This document shows positions 50,065 through 59,722 of a stretch of 64,000 nucleotides of DNA, piece after piece. Within the stretch, counting starts at the first letter, position 1, and each line of letters begins with the position of its first letter. The DNA comes from Talinum fruticosum (taxonomy: Eukaryota > Streptophyta > Magnoliopsida > Caryophyllales > Talinaceae), in NCBI GenBank assembly GCA_021018815.1, contig JAITYX010000042.1, positions 4,261,001 through 4,325,000 on the forward strand. Reading direction: 5' to 3'. Under the pieces are notes generated by a model that saw only the letters and a program-made list of their open reading frames with translations, was not told the origin of the DNA and did no database searches. Both the position numbers and the translations under genes were made by a program.

Positions 50065-50260
50065 CGCTAGAGTTGGTAAATAAATCAGGTCAAGTCGGAT
50101 TTAGGTTCATGTCGAATTTAAACGGGTTGAAAAAGCGTCAATCCGAACCTAACTCCTTTATTAGACGGATTAAAAATCCTTACTCGTATTCGTTTATTTT
50201 TTAAAAAATTAACTAATTTACCCATTTACTTAAAGTTCAGACTACCTAAATACAATTTTT
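50065..50260 (+). mobile_element. Dispersed repeat, partner of 25935-26125
   Basis: In the orientation opposite to the 26 kb copy it shows aggttcatgt, cgggttgaaaaagcgtcaat, cctaactcctttatta and tttacccatttac. Typical interior of a plant hAT-like MITE; ends unresolved. Confidence 0.5.
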
Positions 50261-50727
50261 TTTCTTTTAAGATTATTAATTATCTAACAAACTTCTTAAT
50301 GCCGGCCTATCATTGCCCTTATCTTCTTTTTTGGGAGATTTGATAAGTAGCATTTTTTTTTTTAATTTTTCATTGACTTAGTATTTAACGTGAGAGGGTT
50401 ATGAATCTTCGTGCAAAAGCATATTCTTAACACTCCCCAACCCCGCAATAATTGCCTCAAAATTTCTATTAAAGAAGCTTCCACAAAATTAAAAATTTTC
50501 TAATCTCTCCAAAATCCATCCCAAGATTTCATGAAATATATCATTGTCCGGTTTCATTTTTCCAACTATATACTTGTTTTCTTCTTCTATTCTCTAGCTA
50601 ATTAATTTTAAGGTTATATTAATCTCAAGTCCTAAATCAATTATAAATACATAAATAAAAATCAAATAACAAATTTGTTTTTAATCAATTGCTCTTATTG
50701 GACTTTTTTCATCACATACCACTCTCA

Positions 50728-50729
<2 letters not shown>

Positions 50730-50787
<58 letters not shown>
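50730..50787. repeat. (TTA)n microsatellite
   Basis: TTA triplets. On the minus strand they follow text reading tggcctaacaattaagatta...gtcgtgggt, which resembles the head of a tRNA-derived SINE whose B box has been replaced by the repeat. Confidence 0.85.
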
Positions 50788-50788
<1 letters not shown>

Positions 50789-50994
50789 CCCACGACCTTA
50801 ATCTTAATTGTTAGGCCAAAACCTATTAAGTAAGAACCACTGTATAATTAGCTCAAAGATATGGGAGCGATAGTTTTTTTTTTTTTTTTTTTTTTTTTGG
50901 TTGGGTTCAATATTAGAAGTACATAAATTCATTTTTTGCTTTCCCTTTTAAGCAAAGTTAAATGGAGACTTGGAAACACAACAAATCAGGTAAA

Positions 50995-51588
50995 TACACA
51001 ATACCCAATGGCTATGAATTTAGTGTCCCTAAACATTGCATCTGCTTGTGGATGATGTTGTAAAATAGACTAGCAACAAAAGATAGGCTGATGGCAATGA
51101 ACATCACGATACCTAGCCTATGTGCACTCTGTTTCAACGCCACATGAACTCATGCTCATATCTTCTTCGAATGTGCCCTAACTCAAACTATTGTGCAAAA
51201 TGTGATGATAGTTATGAGATATAATATGAATTTGATTTCAGTTCAAGGGGTGCCGGATATGGTCGAAACCGAGCAAAAACAACAATGGAGAGAAAGGTGA
51301 TCATGTTATGATTATCCACAATTGTTTACTACATATGGGAAGTTAGGAATTGTAGTATATTCAAATAGAAGCAAAGATCAGCAGGGAGATCACACAACTA
51401 TGCATGCTTGTAATTAAAAGTAGACTAATGTACTTGAGCAGGGTTTGTAAGAAAGGAAGAAACATATAGTATTTAAGTTTATTAATACCTTAAGGCTTGG
51501 GATTTCCCTCCCTTAAGGCATATGTAAAGAGTACTATATCCTCCTTATTTTGATAATGAGGATCACCTATTCTTACCCCAAAAAAAAA
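50995..51588 (+). pseudogene. LINE (L1-type) reverse transcriptase 3' remnant
   Basis: One frame gives NRLATKDRLMAMNI, then IPSLCALCFNAT, a stop, and THAHIFFECALT. This is the zinc-finger-like C-terminal region that follows reverse transcriptase in plant L1 elements (CxxC ... HxFFxC pattern). Stops interrupt it. The segment closes with gagtactatatcctcctta, ttttgataatgaggatcacc and an A run (51581-51589), the usual L1 3' end. It is a truncated, dead copy. Confidence 0.72.
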
Positions 51589-51589
51589 G

Positions 51590-52700
51590 TTAAACGGGTA
51601 ATTTTTGGTTAATCATTATAAACGCATGCATGTTGGAAAGATGTGATGAAATCTTATCGCTCATCTTACTATAACATATCATATTTATTTACATAAAAAA
51701 AATCTTACATTCACCTCAAGATTTCATCACATATACCACTTCCGTAACTTATTAGTTATGCTCCTTTAGGAACAAAAAAAAAAAAAAAAAACTTATTAGT
51801 TGTATGCTCATAAACTTCGAAATTATGACAACTTTCCTTTTTGTTTTTCTTAGTTAATTAATATTTTTCAAAAAAAAATATTAGGGTTATTTCTTTTTGT
51901 TCAAATGGGCCACAAAAATATATATATATAATAGAGGAAACGAAAATCAAATATGAGACCTAATATATTCGGACTTCAATCTCATCCATTAGGCCAACCT
52001 CATTACTTAACATTAAGATTATAAATAGGGACACTTATAAGTTATAATGCATACCGCCAACTCCATTCTTTCTTATACATAATTAGATTATATATCCATG
52101 TGAGAGAGTCCAAAAATGGGCACAGAGATAATGGGAGAGTTCGACCAAAACATTAAAAACGATCAAATAAACAAATATAGTCGTTAGAAAATCAAAAAGT
52201 CAGATTTTATGGAGGCGGTAAATCCAGAACCAAAATATATTCTTTGACTACCAAAAGTCGATATCGATTGGAACCAAACCTACCCATTTACAAAGTCCTG
52301 ACGCTGAACTGACTTGCCTATCATAGCAAAAGTTGTGGCACACGAGTTGCCATTTACTTGAGATTCATTAAGGGATGTCCTCAGCTCATCTTATTAAGAA
52401 ATCTTTTCATCAGGATTACTGTCATTTGTGTGAGATTCATTGTTAAGGGATGTCCAAAGCTCATCTTTAGATATCTTTCTTTTCATCAGGAATAGTTTCG
52501 ATCTCCATATTTTTGAGGCTTTTGAAAGCTCAAGTTCCAAAAAGGCCTTAATATATATCAGCATCGTCAGGCACGCCTCGCTTTTCGTATGTCGATCCCA
52601 TAACATTGTTCGGGTGTGTGTGTATATATATAGTTGCATGGGTGGGGGACTGAACGTTGCAATTCATGAGCCTCAAATTTAAAGGAGACAAAAAATGACG
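51590..52700. other. Intergenic; possible SINE-like unit at ~51940-52010
   Basis: Read on the minus strand, 52010-51940 has gttggcctaatggatgagat, a good A-box match (tggcctaatgg), followed by a weak B-box-like ggtctcatatttgattt. A short direct repeat (tgtgagattcattgttaaggg / cttgagattcattaaggg, with gatgtcc) occurs at about 52360 and 52430. No gene is seen. Confidence 0.35.
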
Positions 52701-52710
52701 ATTATTACAT

Positions 52711-53075
52711 GTTTTTTTTTTTTGGCAGAAGAGGGCAAAGCCCCAATAAGATACATTAATTATAAGTAAATCTGGCGCCTACAAAATTTGTAAATAACAA
52801 ATTCCGAATAGTACTAAGTGGAGATTGAATGGGGTAAAAACGACCTCATTCCTTGGTTACTCCTAAATTTGCTATTTTATCCGCCACTTAGTTAGCTCCA
52901 GTAAAACAATGAGAAATTTTGATTTTCCAATCACAAAAGTTTAAGTAATCTTTGCATTGCTTTATGATGGGCATAAATTGGGTGTTATCAACTTGATCTC
53001 CATTCAGTATACCCACCACAATCAAAGAATTTATTTTAATCCAAACTTTTTAGGTCCCAAATTGCGCACAATCCG
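52711..53075 (-). pseudogene. Retroelement RNase H (RVT_3-type) remnant
   Basis: On the minus strand a frame gives VDNTQFMPIIKQCKDYLN, then DWKIKISHCFTGAN, a stop, and VADKIANLGV. This is the end of the RNase H-like domain found in plant non-LTR elements and their domesticated relatives (pattern H ... N..AD.LA). Premature stops break it. The copy ends in a tail seen as a T run at 52711-52722 on the plus strand, so it was inserted by reverse transcription. Confidence 0.68.
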
Positions 53076-53234
53076 AATTCCTCTTCAGACATTTATATCT
53101 TAGGAAATCAATTATAACAAATATGACAGTAAAAGTTTAAATTGTAGGACGAAAATCTCCAGATAACAGAAGAAATAAGATTTGATGTATATACAGAATT
53201 CAAACATTTACGAATTCTTCATCTTTTGTCTGCC

Positions 53235-54625
53235 ATCATATCCACGAAACATGAGTGACGTAGGATGATGCCATCAGTTCTGGGAATTTGATTGACAAAT
53301 TTCCAGGCTCGGTCTCTTCTAGTGGATCTCCTTCATGGGATTTCCACAGAAGACTGCACAAAAAGGATATTACATAAGAAATATTATTATTTATTTTTTT
53401 TTACATCAAAGCTAACACATTGCTTTATGTAGTAATCCAAAGTGCTGATTAAATCAGACTACTTTTTAAAAATACATTTTCAAAAATAGTTATTTTAGAT
53501 GAAAATATCAAATTTACATCTTTTTAAGTTAAATGGCTAATGAATTGCTTTATGTAGTAATAAAAAGTACTAATTAACAACTGTTATTTTTAAAAAATAT
53601 ATTTTGAAAAATATTATTTTAAGACCTGTTTGAAAAAATGAGTCTGTTTGAGCAGCGGATAACCGTTTATATAGCTGATAGTTATTTAGATAGCTAATAA
53701 CTGTTAGATTTTACCTGTTAGTAGGCAACTATTCAAATGAGCGGTTGAATAAATATGTTTGGTAAATTTAGTGGTTGAGTTAATTGATTATTGTAAATTT
53801 ACGTAAAAGGATATATATAATTTGCTATATATAACTTAATGAAGGGATGTTTTTGTCAAACAAAATATAAAACGCTACTTTTAAATGTGAAAAGCTAATA
53901 TTCTTAACTTTTCGGAAACACTGCTTGAAATGTTATAAGTTACTGCAAACGTTAGTTGAAAACACTACTTGACCGAACGCCAATATTTGGTTGGTTAGTG
54001 TTTTGATTTGGTTAAAACGCTAAAAATTACTACAAAAGTTGTTGTCAAATAGGGTAAATGAAATTATCTTATTCAAGATAGGCCATGAATGCATGTACAT
54101 GTAAATGTTTCGTTGTATATTACATTACAAAATATAGACACGTTCAAGAAAACTTCTATAAATTTTTGTTTCCAAAAAGTCATTCAGAAAATAATTTTTG
54201 TCTATTTAATTCAAAGCTTACCTCAAGGCGAGTATTTTCTTCTTCAGTTGTTGACTGTTACCCTGTCATTCAGAAAATCTAATGAAGCCATGGACTTCAT
54301 TTAGATACCTAAAGTGTGTATGTAAATATAGAACTACACAAAGGAAAAAAAAATTACAAGTTATAAAGAAATCAATGTATAATATGAGCAATATAAAGGC
54401 ATGAGATTTACAAAACAATTTGATAAAAAGGGTTTTTTTTTTCGTTTTTGTTGGGAAAATATACAAAACAATTCGCAAATAACAAACCAAGTAAATATAG
54501 AGCAAAATTATTGAAAATCAATATATATGTATGAGGGACATTGTAATGGCACCTTCTCTTTGCTTTCTCCTTGATCCCAAGCATTAGCTTGTAGTTTAGA
54601 ATGCCAATGGCAATTTCACACATTT
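53235..54625 (-). other. Exon-like islands of unknown identity
   Basis: Three GC-richer islands stand out on the minus strand. 54622-54553 reads MCEIAIGILNYKLMLGIKEK then AKRR and reaches aag|gtgcc. 54262-54219 lies between gacag| and a strong donor gag|gtaagc. 53352-53238 follows gtgcag| and reads LLWKSHEGDPLEETEPGNLS on to a stop. The phases of the first two do not join cleanly and I recognise none of the peptides. They could be parts of a decayed gene or of a non-coding transcript. A MITE-like sequence (53625-54055) separates the last two. Confidence 0.25.
53625..54055. mobile_element. MITE-like element
   Basis: The left side has cctgtttgaaaaaatgagtc and tgtttggtaaattt. The right side, reversed, reads taccctatttgacaacaact. 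Both carry the tttgrcaa wording of short hAT-type elements. The interior contains a weak taaccg-type patch and no coding sequence. Boundaries are approximate. Confidence 0.4.
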
Positions 54626-54629
54626 CTTA

Positions 54630-55485
54630 AATATGAATATTATTTTTTGATCCAAAAATCATCCCACCAACAGGAGTTATATATACACGCTACCTGTTGT
54701 ACTTTTTTAATTAAAAAAATTAAAAATGAGAAAGCTATCGATCCGAATTTCCTACTTTTTTCGTTTGATCTATTACTATATCGAGCCAATTTTAATATTT
54801 TTTTAAAACTAAAATTACCCCATATAGAAACATATCAAATAAAACACAGATAACTTCCAAACTAGTATTCCTCCCTTTTGTTTTCCCCATAGATTTTTAC
54901 TTTAAATCCATCATTCATGCACTGAGTGCATTTCGCATACATTAACTTGGGAGTTTTTCAAAAGACAATAAATCAATGGATTACCTACCAAATGAGGACA
55001 TTTTAATTTGTTTAGTATTCCAAACTTCAAGCTATGGCTAGCAGAATAATTAAATTTTAATTTTTATTGTAAATTATGATGACTGAACCATAATTAATAA
55101 TCCAACAAATAATATAATCCTAATTTTGAACGGGACAGTCTCACAAATTGTTCTCGTAAACCTTTACTGATCCATAACCACAACATAAGCCCCCCAAAAA
55201 AAAGAACAAATGTGAAGAATTATTAGTGACAGAATAGCCCTGAAATGATTTTTTTTTTTTTTTTTGCAATAGAATGTGAAATTTTCTGTAGATTTTGTGT
55301 CTAAATTCACGTTAACGTTTTGAAACGTTCATTTTATATTGGTTGTCCCATTATTTCTCAAAAATCTGCACATTTTCGCAGTTTACATTCCAGCAGATGC
55401 AAATGCAATTTGCGAGAACAGGTAAGTAAAAGTTAAAACATTACCTATACCTATGGCTATGCACAAGAATATTCTTATGTTTCTC
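54630..55485. other. Spacer and probable 3' UTR of the C2orf69-like gene
   Basis: AT-rich. The few hundred bases left of the stop codon at 55490 should hold the 3' UTR of the minus-strand gene. No single poly(A) signal stands out. A T run lies at 55250-55265. Confidence 0.4.
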
Positions 55486-55489
55486 TACG

Positions 55490-57986
55490 TCAACTGACAT
55501 CCAACTTTTCAATTATTTCAAAATGCATCTGCAGATCAGGAGATTTATCAGCAAAATACATTCTCTCACAAACTTGAAGTTTTCCCCCACTGCGCTTTCC
55601 CTCAGATTCGAGCAGCTGACGGAGTTTTTCCTTCTCTTCATGGATCCAAGCCCGCCTTGGGTCACTCCATTGCCTTGGAGTCCCATGGAGCACAAAACGC
55701 ATGGATTTCTCCCTTTGGCTAACCCGCTCAGCTATTCTTTCAATGACGGTTTTGTCAGTGAGGTAAGCACCTGGGGAGTTGAGCCCAACATCAACATAAT
55801 GGATTTCAGTAACGCTGTCCAAGAAACTGTCACTTGAGCTGGGTATGATCAGGTTCTCCGGGATTTTGGAGAAGCTTCTGCCCTCATGCTGTGGTGAACC
55901 CTCAGTATGTTGAATGTCTGTAAAGGCCAGCTCAGTAACTAGCTGATTAATAACTACACCGCCCTTGCTAAACCCAAGTAAAATTGTTTTTGGAGGACGA
56001 GAGTGAGTATATGCTGCAGGGTGGTGATAATCCTCCTGAATGACATTCTTGGACCTCTGTACAGAGAGTAGACGTCAGAAAATATTATGTAATGAAAGTA
56101 GACATCAGAAAATAGTATACAATGAGAGTAGACATAGGCAAAGCATAATGATGCATGGATATGCAACAGAAGCAAGGGAAAATTAACAACCTTTGTCAGT
56201 TTCCTGCATTATTGGTGGCCTCAACCATGAGGTACTCTATAGAATTAGGCCTAGTAAGTTAGTTGAGTGAACCAATACATGAAAGCCATGATTAGAAACA
56301 CGCAAAGGTTAAAATGAAATCAGAACACGCATCCAGGAGGCATGCCGCATTAGTTCGAGAACGGTGTGGCCAGTGCATGTCACATTGAGTTTTACAAGTA
56401 TATTGTATGATGATCGGGTTAATCTTATACTGAATCCTGAAAACTCAAAAAATCCCAAATCAAGAACATGTCATCTTTCTCCACCCCAGATCTGCAAACA
56501 CATCCACTTTCTTCCACAGAAAGGGCATAAAGAAAAAATGTCCTTCCATATATGGAGCGACATTACACTAATATTTGTTGGCTCTTTAATAAACTAGGAA
56601 CTTCACAGGAAGGATCCACACAGGCAGGAATAGCAGGAAATGGGCAGTTCAGTTTGATTTGGAACTTCAAATATTTAAGAAAGAAGCCAAGTCTACCTAC
56701 CCTGTCCCAATCCCTCCTTTTTTCCCTGACTCTTTTATCTTTGTCATTTTTTTTTTGGGGGGAAGGGGGATGGATAGCTGAGTGCAATGGAATCCAGCCA
56801 AAGCATCGCATCACATGAACAATGAGGCAACAGAAGAGGATAGAAAACCAGATTAAAGCATTATGAGTCGATGACGTATTAAATTGGTGCCCTAGGAAAT
56901 GCCTTTGGCATCTACAACTTCTTAAATTATGTTACTTACAGCTACTCATGATGAAATGATGAATATAGAGCTTCATTTCAAACTAAGCAGAGAACAATCA
57001 CATTTATATGTGATGATAAAAGGCTTCAAATATGGCAGAATCAGTATAGCAATATTTATAGACTATCTTACTTCGACTCTTCATTTTACCCTCCGTACCT
57101 GTGTCGGACCCTCGACATTTAGACAAGGGTACAACACTTGACACTTCAAATTACATTGAAAATTTGCAAATTTTCCCAAAAATAGCAGAGTCTGGCACTT
57201 GAACAGATACACATGTCTTACACCCCTAACATAGTTTATAGACATCAAGTTGTAAACTCTACACAAGTTTAGGAAACCTTCTCATAAAAATCAAAACAAG
57301 TAAACACAGGGAAAATGAATCAGGATTGTATGGAACCTACCTACCTCTTCAAGAAAACTCGAAAGTAGAGCAGTTACTGACGTCGAGGCTGGAAATCGAT
57401 TAGGTTTATAACATTGTGGTTCTCCCCATCTATTAAGAGATGGAATGAATTCCTCGTATACAGCAAAAGGGCCGTTAAAAGTGGAGGCCTCAATAATCCA
57501 AGCATTAACGGAAGCACCAAACTTTGATACAAGTATCTCAGCTACATTCTGCATATCAGACAGCCTGTCAATCACTGGGTTGCCAGTTTCTTCAACTCGA
57601 TCCCCGAGAAAGAAAATTGCATTAGCTGTTGGCACCTGCATATGACAATAAACATCTTCTCACATAAACATGTTGGATATGGCGAAGCAAATCACACAAG
57701 AAGTGTATAGGTTTTATAAATTGCATTGACACTTTTTGTTTCTCTGCTTAATCATGTCACTGAAACCTAAATCTACAAAGGAACAATTTTGAATTTACTA
57801 GGTGTTGAACTATAAATACATGCATAAGTTGCCATTTAATACCACTCTGGTCCTTACTTCTCTAGGATGAGAACTTACAACGGGTCCTTTCGATGAAGGT
57901 GAAACACAGAGTGATGCTGCTATTCTACAGGGTGAACTGCCCTTTGGGCAGACAGGAACCTTGAGGATACCAGTCCAACGATCCAT
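55490..57986 (-). CDS. UPF0565 / C2orf69-like alpha/beta-hydrolase-fold protein
   Basis: Three coding exons on the minus strand: 57986-57879, 57635-57345 and 56056-55490, all in phase 0, giving about 321 residues. The protein starts MDRWTGILKVPV, continues VPTANAIFFLGDRVEETGNP at the exon 1/2 join, and carries LLGFSKGGVVINQLV in exon 3. GFSKG (161-165) is a GxSxG nucleophile elbow with Ser163. VTEIHYVDVGLNSPGAYLTD and the end EIIEKLDVS complete it. This matches my memory of the plant members of the family named after human C2orf69, a mitochondrial protein. The plant substrate is unknown. Exon 1 could also end 21 bases later (57858, at a gtaagg donor), which would add seven residues; the stronger gtaagt donor is used here. 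No defect is seen. Confidence 0.87.
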
Positions 57987-58015
57987 GACAGCCTGTTCTA
58001 GAATCGGTAAAGTTT

Positions 58016-58990
58016 CCTGCCACTAGGAAACGAATCCAGAAACAACACCACAGCAGCATAAGGTAATTAATAATCAAAAGCAGGCTTCTCTGACAGAAAT
58101 CTCCTTTGCACTTGGGTCAATTGCAAGAATCTAAAGCACCTAATTCCTTTGGCTCTTCGTTCCAGCCCAAAGTAGCAATGCATAACCTATGATAACAGGA
58201 GTATATAATGAAACTCCAGCAAGCCAAATCAGACCAAAACACATCAGACCTCCTAAATATAGCCAAATCCAACACTTGGATTTAAACCCATAACCAGGTT
58301 CTTATAAGCATGAATAGCATGTACACTCTATAGCAACTGATCCTCAAAGCATGCAAAGTACATTGTGTTAATTTCTATCTCCCCTATCTCCCCACAGGAA
58401 CACATTCAGCTGAATGCCCTCTAGTCTAGCCTCCCTAGGGGAATTGGATACCTTATTCTTCTATCAATGTAAATTAGTTATGATAGGCCAAATTCACGAA
58501 GTTGAACACTGATCATATCTTCTATTTGTTTTTGTTTTATGAAATTAGTTTCAATACAAGTTTCTGGGTAAGAGATATGGTCAGATAATCTCTCATGAAA
58601 TGTATTCCACCAAGAATCTTCAGTAACAATAAGATTAATTCCTAAATCCGTTCCGAACCCAGAAAAATTACCAATATCATCAGTAAAAGAAACAAACAAG
58701 AAGGGTTTATTATTCGGAAAATTCATCAGTTCCAACAGCTAAGGTACCACAACAGGCCAGCCCCTTGGACCCAGTATTGAATCACATGAAAACTTAAGGG
58801 ACAAAACAATGAATTCCCATTTCTCAGCGCATAAGCATAAAGCAGAAGGGGGCAAATTTTATGGGTGAAAGCCGACTAACCCGAACTTGAGATGAAACTG
58901 CTCGGAGCAGAGAGAGAATCCCGGAGCTTTCTTCAGACCATCCCCGAGGAAAGCACACAGAGAGAGAGAGGAGAGAGAGATATCGCACGT
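58016..58990 (-). promoter_or_regulatory. 5' UTR with intron of the C2orf69-like gene
   Basis: The leader continues upstream of the ATG to an acceptor, tggcag|g, exon from 58016. A likely first non-coding exon ends at the donor tcgg|gttagt (58881). It extends right past a (GA)n run (58960-58980), which reads (TC)n in the transcript. The leader intron would be 58017-58880. Confidence 0.5.
58478..58735 (-). other. Unidentified AT-rich reading frame inside the 5' UTR intron
   Basis: An open frame of about 85 codons ends in TAA at 58480-58478. It reads LELMNFPNNKPFLFVSFTDD, later GINLIVTEDSWWNTFHERL and ISVQLREFGLS. The mix of residues, with two adjacent Trp and few low-complexity runs, looks more like a real protein end than random AT-rich DNA. 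A stop lies just upstream (near 58748) and there is no good start. I do not recognise it. A fragment of organelle DNA, an old inserted viral or mobile sequence, or chance are all possible. Confidence 0.3.
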
Positions 58991-59060
58991 GCTGCAGATA
59001 ATGGGTTATCAGTCCAGTCGAATTGGGCCTAGCTAGACAAATTTTGATGATTTGGTTCAC

Positions 59061-59720
59061 TTTCGTTTGCCCTTCAACCCATCCTATTTACCAGTGAGTT
59101 TTTCTTTAAAAAAACGTGTAGAAGGTATAAAGTTCAATATAAGTAGGATTCGAATTTCAATTTTAGTAATTAACTCATGAAGATGTAAAAATTAATCCTC
59201 TCGGACCTAAGAGAGACGTGCCACATTACCTTACCTAAATAACACCTACAACATGTTTTCCCTTTCCTTTTCTTTTCATCTTTCTATTGGTATTAGTTTA
59301 TCTAAAGGTCTCATTTATTATTCTCGGGTTCAATTAAGACATTAGTAATGACATTAATACAATTTGATGGTCCAAGAATCGAAATTGATGTCTAATGTAC
59401 AACTATTGTCACATAATATTTGTACCTTAATATGAACATCTCATTGTAACATTTATAATCATTATCACATAATATTTGCACCTCAACTCGATATCTGCAA
59501 AATAACATATAAAGATTAGAGAGGAAGAGAGAAAGAGACAGGAGAAACTACTTACAGTGAAAAAGGGGGGCTTCCCTCTTTATGCACTAAAAGTAAAAAA
59601 AAATTACAAATTACAAGAGAACAAAGATGACTATGATTTAAATTTTACAATAGACTAGCTAGCTAGCTGGGCAGATGCAAATCTAATGAAGCAATAATTG
59701 ATGAAAATAAAATTTTAAAA
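59061..59720. other. Spacer and WRKY12-like 3' UTR; SINE-like wording at 59110-59220
   Basis: Read on the minus strand, 59160-59140 has gaaattcgaatcctactt, a B-box-like sequence in otherwise AT-rich DNA. The 59560-59722 part should be the 3' UTR of the WRKY gene. No further gene is seen. Confidence 0.35.
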
Positions 59721-59722
59721 AT

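Noticed and set aside
55523..55837. 104-codon plus-strand frame
   Set aside because: Antisense shadow of the last C2orf69-like exon.
58824..59060. 78-codon minus-strand frame near the C2orf69-like promoter
   Set aside because: It overlaps the presumed non-coding first exon with its (TC)n run and does not join in frame to the MDRWTG start.
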